Positions 52,603 to 62,207 of a stretch of DNA of 64,000 bases are shown one piece after another. A program made the position numbers and the translations under genes. The notes beneath the pieces are model-generated. The model made no database searches, had not been told where the DNA came from, and saw nothing but the letters and a program-made list of their open reading frames with translations. Source of the stretch: Rhizobacter sp. Root404 (GTDB lineage Bacteria; Pseudomonadota; Gammaproteobacteria; Burkholderiales; Burkholderiaceae_C); contig NZ_LMDS01000004.1 of NCBI RefSeq assembly GCF_001425865.1, forward strand, positions 1,055,586 through 1,119,585, given 5' to 3'. The stretch's first letter is position 1. Every line of letters starts with the position of its first letter.

Positions 52603-53473
52603 GGCGCGGCGGCAGCGGGATGAACTCGGTCTCGCCGGGGACGCGCTCGAAGCGCTGCGCCTCCCAGTCGTCCTGCGCCTGCAGGATGCGCTCCCTGCGG
52701 CTCGAGACGAAGTTCCAGACGATGAAGCGGTGGCCGAGCGGCGCGCCGCCGATCAGCATGATGCGGCCGCCGCGCGGCGCGCTGATCACCGGCTCGGTGC
52801 CCGGTTCGAGCACGACCATCGTGCGGGCGGCAATCAATTCGCCATCCAGTTCGAAATCGTGGTCGGTGCTGTACAGCGCGCGCTCGGCGGCGGCGTTGGG
52901 AATCGCCAGCGTGGCGCCGGAGGCGACCTCGAAATTCAGATCCAGGTAAAGCGTCGGCGACACCGGCCGCACCGGCGACGTGAGGCCGAACGCGCTGCCG
53001 ATCAACACCCGCACCAGCGCGCCCCCCACTTCGCGCGCCGGGATCTCGGCCCCGGCGACATGCTGGAACGCCGGCGCGTCTTCCTCGTGCTCGGCCGGCA
53101 CCGCGAGCCAGAGCTGCAGCCCGTGGCTGCGGCGTTCGACGCCGAGCAGGTCCTTGGGCGTGCGCTCGGAGTGGACGATGCCGCGGCCCGCCGTCATCAG
53201 GTTGATCGCGCCGGGCTCGATGCGCTGCACCACGCCGGTCGAGTCGCGGTGCATCATCGCGCCCTCGAACAGGTAGGTGACGGTGGCCAGCCCGATGTGC
53301 GGGTGCGGGCGCACGTCGTGGTTGTCACCCGGCTGCGCGGTGATCGGGCCGAAGTGGTCGAAGAACACGAACGGGCCGACCGCCTGGCGCTGGCCGGACG
53401 GCAGCAGCCGGCGCACCTTGAAGCCGCCGCCGAGGTCCTTCTCGTGGGGTTGCAGGGTCTGAAGTTCGGGCAT
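52595..53473 (-). CDS. Pirin family bicupin protein
   Basis: A 292-residue bicupin. The N-terminal cupin has metal-binding residues in DVRPHPHIGLATVTYLFEGAMMHRDSTG and the highly conserved INLMTAGRGIVHSERTP. The C-terminal pirin domain is RIMLIGGAPLGHRFIVWNFVSSRRERILQAQDDW. Some pirins oxidise quercetin; others act as redox-sensitive regulators. It is the first gene of a three-gene operon and is divergent from ychF. Confidence 0.92.
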   Translation of the reverse strand: MPELQTLQPHEKDLGGGFKVRRLLPSGQRQAVGPFVFFDHFGPITAQPGDNHDVRPHPHIGLATVTYLFEGAMMHRDSTGVVQRIEPGAINLMTAGRGIVHSERTPKDLLGVERRSHGLQLWLAVPAEHEEDAPAFQHVAGAEIPAREVGGALVRVLIGSAFGLTSPVRPVSPTLYLDLNFEVASGATLAIPNAAAERALYSTDHDFELDGELIAARTMVVLEPGTEPVISAPRGGRIMLIGGAPLGHRFIVWNFVSSRRERILQAQDDWEAQRFERVPGETEFIPLPPRHV

Positions 53474-53520
53474 GGGCAGGGCACTCCGGCAATCGTTTCG
53501 GCGAGTGTAGGTCGGTCGCC

Positions 53521-53526
53521 TAAAAT
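53521..53526 (+). promoter_or_regulatory. Putative -10 of ychF
   Basis: TAAAAT followed by CGGCGG lies 46 bp upstream of the ychF ATG and repeats the TAAAATCG pattern seen at the lysS and wbpB promoters. No clear -35 is visible. Confidence 0.35.
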
Positions 53527-53571
53527 CGGCGGTTCGCCCGCGCCATTGCCGGGCCCTCCAGAAAGACCCCC

Positions 53572-54663
53572 ATGAGTTTGAAGTGCGGCATCGTGGGCTT
53601 GCCCAACGTCGGCAAGTCCACCCTGTTCAATGCCCTGACCAAGGCCGGCATCGCGGCCGAGAACTACCCGTTCTGCACGATCGAGCCGAACGTCGGCATC
53701 GTCGAGCTGCCCGACCCGCGGCTGCGGGACCTGGCCAAGATCGTCGAGCCCGAGCGCATCGTCCCGGCGATCGTCGAGTTCGTCGACATCGCCGGGCTCG
53801 TGGCCGGCGCGTCCAAGGGCGAAGGCCTGGGCAACCAGTTCCTCGCGCACATCCGCGAGACCGACGCGATCGTCAACGTGGTGCGCTGCTTCGACGACGA
53901 GAACGTCATCCACGTCGCCGGCAAGGTCGACCCGATCTCGGACATCGAGGTGATCCAGACGGAGTTGTGCCTGGCCGACATGAGCACGGTCGAGAAGGGC
54001 CTGCACCGCTACAACAAGGTCGCGCGCTCGGGCGACAAGGAAGCGCAGAAGATCGTCGCGGTGCTCGAGAAGTGCATGACCGCGCTGAACGACAGCAAGC
54101 CGGTGCGTACCGTCGCGTTCAGCAAGGAAGAGATGGTGCTGGTCAAGCCGCTGTGCCTGATCACCGCCAAACCGGCGATGTTCGTCGGCAACGTCGACGA
54201 GAACGGCTTCGAGAACAACCCGTACCTCGACAAGCTGCGCGCCTACGCCGACGGCCAGGGCGCGCCGGTCGTCGCGATCTGCGCCAAGACCGAAGCCGAG
54301 CTGTCAGAAATGGACGACGAGGACAAGCTGATGTTCCTCGGCGAGATGGGCCAGACCGAGCCGGGCCTGAACCGGCTGATCCGTGCCGCGTTCACGCTGC
54401 TGGGACTGCAAACCTATTTCACCGCCGGCGTGAAGGAAGTGCGCGCGTGGACGATCCACATCGGCGACACCGCACCGCAGGCGGCCGGCGTGATCCACAC
54501 CGATTTCGAACGCGGCTTCATCCGCGCCCAGACGATCGCGTTCGCCGATTTCGTCGCCTTCAAGGGCGAACAGGGCGCGAAGGATGCCGGCAAGATGCGC
54601 GCCGAAGGCAAGGACTACGTGGTCAAGGACGGCGACGTGCTCAATTTCCTGTTCAACGTGTAA
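53572..54663 (+). CDS. ychF: Ribosome-binding ATPase YchF (Obg-family)
   Basis: A 363-residue TRAFAC-class NTPase. The P-loop is [14 protein letters not shown] near the N-terminus and the G3 region is [21 protein letters not shown]. The coiled-coil insertion precedes a C-terminal TGS domain that ends [20 protein letters not shown]. YchF prefers ATP and binds ribosomes; it is also called EngD. Length and termini are as usual. Confidence 0.97.
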   Translation: MSLKCGIVGLPNVGKSTLFNALTKAGIAAENYPFCTIEPNVGIVELPDPRLRDLAKIVEPERIVPAIVEFVDIAGLVAGASKGEGLGNQFLAHIRETDAIVNVVRCFDDENVIHVAGKVDPISDIEVIQTELCLADMSTVEKGLHRYNKVARSGDKEAQKIVAVLEKCMTALNDSKPVRTVAFSKEEMVLVKPLCLITAKPAMFVGNVDENGFENNPYLDKLRAYADGQGAPVVAICAKTEAELSEMDDEDKLMFLGEMGQTEPGLNRLIRAAFTLLGLQTYFTAGVKEVRAWTIHIGDTAPQAAGVIHTDFERGFIRAQTIAFADFVAFKGEQGAKDAGKMRAEGKDYVVKDGDVLNFLFNV

Positions 54664-54744
54664 CCCGCCCGTTGCCGATTTGTTTCAACGAAATGTGAAT
54701 AACGGCAGCGCGGCGGGCGTGCAAGCCGCGCAGAATCGAGGGGT

Positions 54745-57700
54745 TTGACGGCTCGGACCACCGGGCCGCCCGCCCAGAACGGTGCCCGCCGCTTGCCCGA
54801 CCACGCCTCAACCACCGACGAGCCCCCGCTCTCCCGCACCGCCGCGTTCGCGCTGACGGCGCTGCTGTACGCGATCGGCGGCCTGGCGGCGTTGCCGCTG
54901 GCGATCCCGCCTGGCTTCGCCGCACCGCTCTACCCGGCCGCCGGGATCGCGCTGGCCAGCCTGCTGGTCTTCGGCCGCCGCGTGCTGCCGGCGGTGCTGC
55001 TCGGCTCGCTGGTGGTGAACCTGTCACTGATGCTGTCGCGCCAGCCGTTGAGCCCGATGACGGTCGCGGTGCCGCTCGCGATCGCAATCGGCGCCAGCCT
55101 GCAGGCACTCGTCGGCGCCCGCCTGGTCAGGCGCTACCTGCAGCGGCCGCTGACGCTGTCGGAGCCACGCGACATCGCGGGGTTCCTGCTGATCGGCGTC
55201 GCTTCGGGGCTGGTCAACACGGTGGTCGCCAATGCCGCGCTGTGGACCGCCGGCGCGGTGCTGACCACCGAGTTGCCCGCCAACCTCGCGACCTGGTGGA
55301 TCGGCGACCTGCTCGGCGTGCTGATCGCTGCGCCGATCATGCTGACGCTGTTCGGCCGCCCCCGCGATGCCTGGGCACCGCGACGCCTGAGCGTCGGGCT
55401 GACGATGGGGCTGGTCACGCTGATGCTGGCGCTCGGCATCCGCCAGATCGTGCAGTGGAACAACGAGCGCGTGCAGACCGCCTTCGACCACGACGCCGCC
55501 AATGCCGTGCAGGCGCTGAACGCGCAGCTGCGCGAGCCGCTCCAGGCGCTGGAAGCGCTGCGCGGCGTGTTCATTGCGTCCGAAGACGTGACGGCCGCCG
55601 AAATGCACCTGGCCAGCGCCGCCTGGCTGGCGCCGGGCCGGCTGCAGGCGATGACCTGGAACGTGCGGCTGCGCCGCGACGAGGTCGCGGCATTCCAGGC
55701 GCGCGTCCGCACCGAGGACGCACGCGAGCGCTATGCCGTGTTCGATCGCAACGACGCCGGTGCGCCCACGCCATCGGGCCAGACCGGCAACCCGGCCGAC
55801 GACGTGCTGGCGTTGCGCCTGATCGAGCCGTTGGCCGGCAACGCCGGGGCGCTCGGCGTCAACGTGTTGTCGGTGCCCGCCGCGCGCGCGGCGGTCGAGG
55901 CAACCCGAATCACCGGCCTGCCGGCCGCGAGCGGGGGCTTCCGGCTCACCCAGTCGGCGAAGACCGAGGGTGAATACGGCGTCGTCATCTACCAGGCGAT
56001 CTACCTGCCGATCGATCCGCCGCCGGCCCAGCGTGCGGCCGCGATGCGCGGGGCCGTCGCGGTGGTGCTGCGCATGGATGCGCAGCTGCAGGCCTTGTCG
56101 ACCCAACTGCCGGCCTACCTAGCGCTGTGCCTGAGCGAGACGGTGCCCGGCGGCCCGCCGCACCGGCTCGCCGGCGCAGTGGGCTGCGAGACCAGCGCCT
56201 CGCGCCTGCAGTTGACGCGCCCGTTGAGCTACGCCGGTCGCCAATGGGAAGTGCGCGTGACGCCGGTCGAGGGCCAGCTGCCGGCGGTGCACAGCGCGGA
56301 CGTCTGGCTGTTCGCGCTGGTCGGCCTGCTGTCGACCGCGGTGCTCGGCGGCTTCCTGCTGACCGTGACCGGCCGCACGCGCCGCATCGAGACCGCGGTG
56401 CGCGAGCGCACCGCCGCGCTGCAGGCCGAGGTGCGCGAGCGCGGCGTCGCCGAGGCGGCGTTGCGCGAAAGCGAGCAACGCTTCCGCAACATCCTCAACA
56501 ACGTGCCGATCGGCGTGATCTACACCGACCTGCGCGGCAACGTGAAGCAGACCAACCCGCGCTTCTGCGAGCTGACCGGCTACAGCGCCGACGAGCTGCT
56601 CGGCCTCAGCCTGGCGGACTACACGCATCCCGAGGACCTGGTGCAGGACGTGGAGCTGATGTCGCAGCTGGTGCGCGGCGAGATCCCGATGTACCGCCAT
56701 CACAAGCGCTACATCGCGCGCAACGGCGAGATCGTGTGGGTGCAGGCCACCGTCTCGTTGCTGCGCGACGCCAACGCCAAGCCGCGCAGCATCGTCGGCG
56801 TCGTCGAGGACATCACCGAGCACCTGAAGCTCGAGGAAGCGGAGCGCGCCCGCGAGGCGGCCGAGGCCTCGAACCGCGCGAAGAGCGAGTTCCTCTCGCG
56901 CATGAGCCACGAGCTGCGCACGCCGCTGAACGCGATGCTCGGCTTCGCCCAGTTGCTCGAGCTCGACCCGCGGCACCCGCTCACCGACGCGCAGCGCCCG
57001 TGGGTCACGCAGATCCAGCAGGCCGGCTGGCACCTGCTCGAGATGATCAACGACGTGCTCGACCTGTCACGCATCGAATCGGGCAACCTGCGGCTGCAGA
57101 TAGAGACGCTGAACCTCGTGGAGCTGCTCGACGCGACCGTCGCGATGGTCGAGGGCGACGCGCAGCGGCGTCGCATCGCGATCTCGCGCGAGTTCGCGCC
57201 CGGCACCTCGACGCTCCTCGGCGACGCCACCCGCGTGAAGCAGATCCTGACCAACCTGCTGAGCAACGCGGTGAAGTACAACGGCGACGGCGGGCGCATC
57301 CACGTCGCGACGCGGTTGGTCGGCGACGATGCGCTCGAGATCGTCGTCACCGACACCGGCCTGGGCATGACGCCGGAGCAGCTCGCCGAGCTGTTCCAAC
57401 CGTTCAACCGGCTCGGCCGCGAGCGCTCGACCCAGCAGGGCACCGGCATCGGGCTGGTCATCAGCCAGCGCCTGGCCGAGCTGATGGGCGGCTCGCTGCG
57501 CGCCCACAGCGTGGCCGGCCAGGGCTCGTCGTTCATCCTGCAGCTGCCGTGCTCCGCCGATCCGGACACGGTGCGCTCCGACCTCGGCACGCTCGCCCCC
57601 GAGACGGCGGACTACCACCGCCGCCTGGTGCACTACGTCGAGGACAACGAGACCAACGTCGAGGTGATGCGCGGCATCCTGGCGCAGCGGCCGCAGGTCG

Positions 57701-58005
57701 AGTTGCAGGTGTCGGTCACGGGCCTCGATGGACTGGCGGCGATTCGCGCGCGCCGGCCCGACCTGGTGCTGCTCGACATGCACCTGCCGGACATCAACGG
57801 CATGGAGCTGCTGCGCCACCTGAAGCACGACCCGTACAGTGCCGACATCCCGATCGTGATCGTCTCCGCGGATGCGCTGGCCCAGCAGATCGACGCGGCC
57901 TACGAGGCCGGCTGCACCCACTACCTGACCAAGCCGGTCAACGTGGCCGAGCTGCTGTCGGTGGTCGACAGCCTGCTCGAGCGGGTCGACACCCGGTTCA
58001 GCTGA
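54745..58005 (+). CDS. Hybrid sensor histidine kinase (MASE1-CHASE-PAS-HisKA-HATPase-REC)
   Basis: A product of up to 1086 residues. About residues 1-245 form a MASE1-like membrane domain of roughly eight helices, followed by a periplasmic CHASE-like domain and another helix (about 525-545). A PAS domain (about 575-690) starts SEQRFRNILNNVPIGVIYTD. The phospho-acceptor is His722 in RMSHELRTPLNAM; the ATPase domain includes LTNLLSNAVKYNGDG and DTGLGMTPEQLAELF. The C-terminal receiver has Asp1011 in LVLLDMHLPDINGMEL and KPVN. The start is uncertain: TTG at 54745 is used, with TTG 54793 as an alternative. The signal is unknown. Confidence 0.88.
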   Translation: MTARTTGPPAQNGARRLPDHASTTDEPPLSRTAAFALTALLYAIGGLAALPLAIPPGFAAPLYPAAGIALASLLVFGRRVLPAVLLGSLVVNLSLMLSRQPLSPMTVAVPLAIAIGASLQALVGARLVRRYLQRPLTLSEPRDIAGFLLIGVASGLVNTVVANAALWTAGAVLTTELPANLATWWIGDLLGVLIAAPIMLTLFGRPRDAWAPRRLSVGLTMGLVTLMLALGIRQIVQWNNERVQTAFDHDAANAVQALNAQLREPLQALEALRGVFIASEDVTAAEMHLASAAWLAPGRLQAMTWNVRLRRDEVAAFQARVRTEDARERYAVFDRNDAGAPTPSGQTGNPADDVLALRLIEPLAGNAGALGVNVLSVPAARAAVEATRITGLPAASGGFRLTQSAKTEGEYGVVIYQAIYLPIDPPPAQRAAAMRGAVAVVLRMDAQLQALSTQLPAYLALCLSETVPGGPPHRLAGAVGCETSASRLQLTRPLSYAGRQWEVRVTPVEGQLPAVHSADVWLFALVGLLSTAVLGGFLLTVTGRTRRIETAVRERTAALQAEVRERGVAEAALRESEQRFRNILNNVPIGVIYTDLRGNVKQTNPRFCELTGYSADELLGLSLADYTHPEDLVQDVELMSQLVRGEIPMYRHHKRYIARNGEIVWVQATVSLLRDANAKPRSIVGVVEDITEHLKLEEAERAREAAEASNRAKSEFLSRMSHELRTPLNAMLGFAQLLELDPRHPLTDAQRPWVTQIQQAGWHLLEMINDVLDLSRIESGNLRLQIETLNLVELLDATVAMVEGDAQRRRIAISREFAPGTSTLLGDATRVKQILTNLLSNAVKYNGDGGRIHVATRLVGDDALEIVVTDTGLGMTPEQLAELFQPFNRLGRERSTQQGTGIGLVISQRLAELMGGSLRAHSVAGQGSSFILQLPCSADPDTVRSDLGTLAPETADYHRRLVHYVEDNETNVEVMRGILAQRPQVELQVSVTGLDGLAAIRARRPDLVLLDMHLPDINGMELLRHLKHDPYSADIPIVIVSADALAQQIDAAYEAGCTHYLTKPVNVAELLSVVDSLLERVDTRFS

Positions 58006-59719
58006 GGCCCGGGTTGCCCTGCACGCCCACCAGCACCGGCTGCGCCGGCCGGCGCGGCTTGACGACCTTCTGATCGCGCAACCAGGTCTCGACCAGGTCC
58101 CAGATCGGCGGACCCTTCGCGCCTTCGGCCACCGGCGCCCAGCCGGCCACCTTGTAGGTCTTGTCGGCCTCGATCGGGCGACCGTTCAGGCGCATCCCGG
58201 AGATGCGCGCGCCGGCCCGCTCGCCCGGCGCGCAGGTGTAGGTCATGCCGCCGACGCGGACCATGTCGCCGCCCTGCTGGTAGTACGGGTCGGGACTGAA
58301 GAGGTTGTCGGCCACGTCCTCGAGCACGGTCTTGATGGTCGTGCCGGTCATCTCGGTCAACGTGCTGGCCGGGTAGGTGATCGCGAGCTGGTCCATCATC
58401 AGCTCGCGCGTGATCGGCTGGCCGGGCAGCAACGTCGTGCCCCAGCGGAAGCCGGGCGAGAACGCGACCTCCGCGCCCTTCACCTGCATCAGCGCGTCGA
58501 TGATCAGCTGGTCCCAGCTGCCGTTGAAGTTGCCGCGGCGGTAGAGCAGGCCCTCGGTCGTCGCGAGCGTCTCGTCGAGCCTGGCCTTGAACGGTGCGCG
58601 CACGTGGTCGATGTGCGTCTGCATCGCGGCGTCGGCCGGCAGCAGGTTGGCGAACACGGGCAGCAGCTTGTAGCGGAAGTCGCGCACGCGGCCCTCGCGC
58701 ACGTCGACATCGAGCACGCCGAGGAACTTGCCGTTCGAGCCGGCATTGGTGACCAGCGTGCGGCCGGCGGCGTTCTTCACGATCGTCGGGGTCGGCATGC
58801 CGTCGTGCGTGTGGCCGCCGACGATGGCGTCGATGCCGGTCACGCGGCCGGCCAGCTTCAGGTCGACGTCCATGCCGTTGTGCGAGAGCAGCACGACGAG
58901 CTGCGCGCCCTGGCGGCGCACCTCGTCGACGACCTTCTGCAGGTTCTCTTCCTGGATGCCGAAGGTCCAGTCGGGCACGAAGTAGCGCGGGTTGGCGATC
59001 GGCGTGTACGGGAACGCCTGGCCGATGACGGCAACCGGCACCCCGCCGAGCGAGCGAATCGAATAGGGCTCGAACACCGGGTCGCCGAAGTCGGCAGTCT
59101 GGATGTTCTGCGCCAGGAACGCGATGCGGCCTTTCAGGTCCTTCTCGACGATCGTCTTGACGCGCTCGGCGCCGAGCGTGTGCTCCCAGTGCGAGCTCAT
59201 CATGTCGACGCCGAGCAGCTTGGCGGCATCGACCATGTCCTGCCCGTTCGTCCACAGTGCGGTGGCCGAGCCCTGCCAGGTGTCGCCGCCGTCGAGCAGC
59301 AGCGAGTTCGGGCGCGAGGCGCGCAGCTGCTTGACCAGCGTCGCGAGGTGCGCGAAGCCGCCGACCCGGCCGAAGGTGCGCGCGGCCTGCGTGAAATCGA
59401 GCGACGTGAACGCATGCGCCTCGCGCGTGCCCGGCGCGATGCCGAACGCCTTCAGCAGGTGCTCGCCGACCAGGTGCGGCGGCTGGCCCGCGGCGGCACC
59501 GACGCCGAGGTTCACGCTCGGCTCGCGGAAGTACACCGGCAGCAGTTGCGCGTGGCAGTCGGTGAAGTGCAGCAGGCTGACATTGCCGAAGGTCGGCAGG
59601 TCATAGAAGCGCTGCGCGGCGGCCGGCTCGGCGGCCAGCACGCCGGGAGCGTCGAGCGCCAACCCGGTCGCGGACGCGCAGGCCAGCAGTTGCAGGAACT
59701 CCCGTCGATGAAGGCTCAT
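57998..59719 (-). CDS. soxB: Thiosulfohydrolase SoxB
   Basis: The 573-residue dimanganese enzyme hydrolyses sulfate from the SoxY-bound cysteine S-thiosulfonate. It has a twin-arginine signal (SLHRREFLQLLACASATGLA). Metal-site motifs of the 5'-nucleotidase fold are HFTDCHAQLLP, LLLDGGDTWQGS, LLSHNGMDVD and AIVGGHTHDGMP. It lacks adjacent soxXAYZ genes, so the rest of the pathway is elsewhere or absent. Its start overlaps the preceding 21-codon ORF (ATGA), and its end overlaps the convergent kinase gene by 8 bp. Confidence 0.95.
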   Translation of the reverse strand: MSLHRREFLQLLACASATGLALDAPGVLAAEPAAAQRFYDLPTFGNVSLLHFTDCHAQLLPVYFREPSVNLGVGAAAGQPPHLVGEHLLKAFGIAPGTREAHAFTSLDFTQAARTFGRVGGFAHLATLVKQLRASRPNSLLLDGGDTWQGSATALWTNGQDMVDAAKLLGVDMMSSHWEHTLGAERVKTIVEKDLKGRIAFLAQNIQTADFGDPVFEPYSIRSLGGVPVAVIGQAFPYTPIANPRYFVPDWTFGIQEENLQKVVDEVRRQGAQLVVLLSHNGMDVDLKLAGRVTGIDAIVGGHTHDGMPTPTIVKNAAGRTLVTNAGSNGKFLGVLDVDVREGRVRDFRYKLLPVFANLLPADAAMQTHIDHVRAPFKARLDETLATTEGLLYRRGNFNGSWDQLIIDALMQVKGAEVAFSPGFRWGTTLLPGQPITRELMMDQLAITYPASTLTEMTGTTIKTVLEDVADNLFSPDPYYQQGGDMVRVGGMTYTCAPGERAGARISGMRLNGRPIEADKTYKVAGWAPVAEGAKGPPIWDLVETWLRDQKVVKPRRPAQPVLVGVQGNPGLS

Positions 59720-59781
59720 TTCGCTCCGTTCGCAATCCAGCCGGCGATGCGACCGGCCAGTGGTGGCTTGGCGGTGCTCAC
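59716..59781 (-). CDS. 21-codon ORF bridging arsR and soxB
   Basis: It starts with GTG overlapping the arsR stop (GTGA) and its TGA overlaps the soxB ATG (ATGA). The peptide begins VSTAKPPLAGRIAG and ends WIANGAK. The double overlap suggests it is translated and couples arsR to soxB translation; it may be only a coupling ORF, a small protein, or a remnant of a lost gene. I do not recognise the sequence. Confidence 0.45.
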   Translation of the reverse strand: MSTAKPPLAGRIAGWIANGAK

Positions 59782-60125
59782 CCGAGCTCCTCGATCAGGT
59801 TCTTCACCTTGCGCTTCAGCGACTTGTCGCCATCGAGTTCCGACGCGACGCGCACGCAGACCGTGCGGCACAGTTCGGTGAACGCGGCGTCGGTGACGCG
59901 GTAGAGCACCAGGTTGCCGTCCTTGCGGCGGCCGAGCACGCCGGCGCGGTGCATCAGCCCGAGGTGGCGCGAGACGTTGGTCTGCGTCGCGCCGATGTCC
60001 TCGACGATCTGGTTCACCGACTTCTCCTGCTGGCAGATGCTGTGCATGATGCGCAGCCGCGTCGGTTCGGACAGCAGCGCGAAGTAGCGCGCCACCACGT
60101 CGAATACATCGACCATCGAATTCAT
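59778..60125 (-). CDS. ArsR/SmtB-family regulator, probably of soxB
   Basis: The 115-residue winged-helix protein has the HTH region SVNQIVEDIGATQTNVSRHLGLMHRAGVLGRRKDGNLVLYRV. Cysteines at the start of helix 2 (MHSICQQEK) and in the last helices (TELCRTVCVRV) recall the cysteine pair of persulfide-sensing BigR/SqrR/SoxR-type ArsR proteins. It is not an arsenic sensor by motif (no ELCVCD). It lies upstream of soxB in the same operon and is divergent from the nitronate monooxygenase-like gene. ATG 60116 is an alternative start. Confidence 0.85.
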   Translation of the reverse strand: MNSMVDVFDVVARYFALLSEPTRLRIMHSICQQEKSVNQIVEDIGATQTNVSRHLGLMHRAGVLGRRKDGNLVLYRVTDAAFTELCRTVCVRVASELDGDKSLKRKVKNLIEELG

Positions 60126-60136
60126 CTGAAAAACTG

Positions 60137-60157
60137 TATGCGCCTATGCGCAATATA
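60137..60157 (-). promoter_or_regulatory. Putative ArsR-type operator and -10 of the arsR-soxB operon
   Basis: The imperfect dyad TATGCGC-CTAT-GCGCAATA lies at 60137-60154. TATATT on the minus strand (60157-60152) is a plausible -10 and partly overlaps the dyad, giving a leader of about 20 nt. Such overlap is typical of ArsR-family autorepression; it is inferred here. Confidence 0.45.
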
Positions 60158-60236
60158 GATCGGGGATTGCCCGCAGCCGTGGGGTCCCGCGGCCGTTTCG
60201 CTATAACCGCGGCATGACGACCGCCGGAGCGACCCG

Positions 60237-61277
60237 ATGAGCACGCTGCATGCCTTTCTCGGCACCGACCTGCCGGTGATCCAGGCGCCGATGGCCGGCG
60301 TCCAGACGAGCGCGCTTGCGATCGCTGTGTGCAACGCCGGCGGCCTCGGTTCGCTGCCATGCGCGATGTTGTCGCCCGAGCAGATGCGCGACGAGCTCGC
60401 CGCGATCCGCGCGCAGACCGACCGGCCGTTCAACGTCAACTTCTTCTGCCACACGCCGCCGGCGATCGACCCGCCGCGCGAGGCCGCATGGCGGAAGACC
60501 TTGACACCGTACTACGCCGAGTTCGGCATCGATCCCGCCACGGTCGGCGCGGGCGCCGGCCGCGCGCCGTTCGACGCCGCATACGCCGACGTGCTGGCCG
60601 AGTTTCGCCCGCCGGTCGTCAGCTTCCACTTCGGGCTGCCCCCGGCCGATGCGCTGGCGCGGGTGCGCGCGTGGGGCGCGACCGTGCTGGCTTCGGCCAC
60701 GACGGTGGCCGAGGCGCGCTGGCTCGAGGCCCACGGCGTGGACGCGGTGATCGCCCAGGGTGTCGAAGCCGGCGGTCACCGCGGCAACTTCCTCAGCGAC
60801 GACCTGACCACGCAGCTCGGCACGTTCGCGCTCCTGCCGCGCATCGTGGCCGCGGTGCGGGTGCCGGTAATCGCGGCCGGCGGCATCGCCGATGCGGCCG
60901 GCGTGGCGGCGGCCCGTGCGCTCGGCGCGTCCGCGGTGCAGGTCGGCACCGCCTACCTGCTGTGCCCGGAGGCCACGACCAGCGCGTTGCACCGCGCCGC
61001 GCTGCAGGGCCCGCAGGCCGAGCACACGGCGCTGACCAACCTGTTCACGGGCCGACCGGCGCGCGGCGTCGTGAACCGGCTGATGCGCGAACTGGGACCG
61101 ATCAACGCCGCGGCACCCGCCTTCCCGCTCGGCACGGCCGCGATCGCGCCGCTGCGCGCCGCGGCAGAGCGCGCAGGCAGCGGCGACTTCTCGCCGCTGT
61201 GGTCGGGCCAGAACCCGAGCGGCTGCCGGGCGGTACCGGCGGCCGAGATCACCCGCGCGCTGGCCGCAGGCTGGTAG
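60237..61277 (+). CDS. Nitronate monooxygenase / 2-nitropropane dioxygenase family protein
   Basis: A 346-residue FMN-binding TIM barrel. Landmarks are LPVIQAPMAGVQTSALAIAVCNAGGLGSLP, FHFGLPPADALARVRAWGATVLASATTVAEA, QGVEAGGHRGNF and VIAAGGIADAAGVAAARALGASAVQVGTAYL. These enzymes oxidise nitronates, and class I members use the QGxEAGGHxG histidine as base. The link to sox genes is only positional. The upstream region is shared with arsR. Confidence 0.88.
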   Translation: MSTLHAFLGTDLPVIQAPMAGVQTSALAIAVCNAGGLGSLPCAMLSPEQMRDELAAIRAQTDRPFNVNFFCHTPPAIDPPREAAWRKTLTPYYAEFGIDPATVGAGAGRAPFDAAYADVLAEFRPPVVSFHFGLPPADALARVRAWGATVLASATTVAEARWLEAHGVDAVIAQGVEAGGHRGNFLSDDLTTQLGTFALLPRIVAAVRVPVIAAGGIADAAGVAAARALGASAVQVGTAYLLCPEATTSALHRAALQGPQAEHTALTNLFTGRPARGVVNRLMRELGPINAAAPAFPLGTAAIAPLRAAAERAGSGDFSPLWSGQNPSGCRAVPAAEITRALAAGW

Positions 61278-61289
61278 TTCGAAGCGGCG

Positions 61290-62207
61290 TCAGGCCGCGA
61301 GCGCCGGCACGCCCGGCTGCTGCTCGCCGCCGAGCGCGTCGATCAGGTCGGGAATCAGCTTGCCGAGCTCGCCGGTGGCGATGGCTGCATCGGCCTCGAA
61401 CGCCTCGTCGGCCTTCGGCTTGCTGCCGCCTTCGAACACGCCTTCGAGGAACGCAATCTTCTTGACCTGCATCGCCTCGGTCAGCAGCAGCGAGACGCGG
61501 CCCTGCCAGGTCAGCGCGAGCTGGGTCGGCACCTTGCCGCCGGCGATGTGCTGGCGCACCTCCTCGATGTCGAGCGCATGGCGGGCGTAGCGCACCGCCG
61601 ACTTGCTCTCGTCGGGCGACTTCAGTTCGCACTCGCGGTCGATGCTGAAGCCGGCTGGCGCGTCACCGGTCGTCAGCCACTCCGACATCGCCGCGGCCGG
61701 CGACTGCGCGGTGTGCAGCGGCGTCAGCGCCAGACCCTCGGCGGCCTTGACCAGCTGCGTGACCACGTCGTCGGCCTTGGCCGGGCTGCTGGCGTCGATC
61801 ATCAGCAGCCGGTCCTTGGGATTCAGCCAGACGCGGATCGCGGCCTGCTTGGTGAAGGCCTGCGGCAGCAGGTCGAGCAGCACCTCTTCCTTCAGCTCCT
61901 TCTGCTGCTTCTTGCCGGGCTTGCGGCCGGTGGCCTGTTCGATCTGCGCGGCACGCTCGTCGACCCGGCGCTTGACGACGGCCGACGGCACGACGCGCTG
62001 CTCGACCACCAGTTTCATCAGCCACTGGCCGCCGACCGATTCGAGCAGCGGCGCGTGCGCGACGCCGCGCGGCGGCGCCCAGCCGGCCGAGACCGGCTGG
62101 GTCGCGCCACATTCGACGAAGACCATCTTCTCCAGCCCGGCTTCGAGCTCGGCGCTGTTGGCGGCCCAGCCCGGGCCGATGCGGTACACGATCAGATTCT
62201 TGAACAA
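61290..62207 (-). CDS. rdgC: Recombination-associated protein RdgC
   Basis: The 305-residue DNA-binding ring protein starts at TTG (62207), giving MFKNLIVYRIGPGW as in homologues; AGAGGT lies just upstream as a ribosome site. Family regions include GWAPPRGVAHAPLLESVGGQWLMKLVVEQRVVPSAVV, VWLNPKDRLLMIDASS and LTWQGRVSLLLTEAMQVKKI. RdgC binds duplex DNA and limits RecA action. The use of TTG means that automatic annotation may extend it upstream wrongly. Confidence 0.95.
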   Translation of the reverse strand: MFKNLIVYRIGPGWAANSAELEAGLEKMVFVECGATQPVSAGWAPPRGVAHAPLLESVGGQWLMKLVVEQRVVPSAVVKRRVDERAAQIEQATGRKPGKKQQKELKEEVLLDLLPQAFTKQAAIRVWLNPKDRLLMIDASSPAKADDVVTQLVKAAEGLALTPLHTAQSPAAAMSEWLTTGDAPAGFSIDRECELKSPDESKSAVRYARHALDIEEVRQHIAGGKVPTQLALTWQGRVSLLLTEAMQVKKIAFLEGVFEGGSKPKADEAFEADAAIATGELGKLIPDLIDALGGEQQPGVPALAA

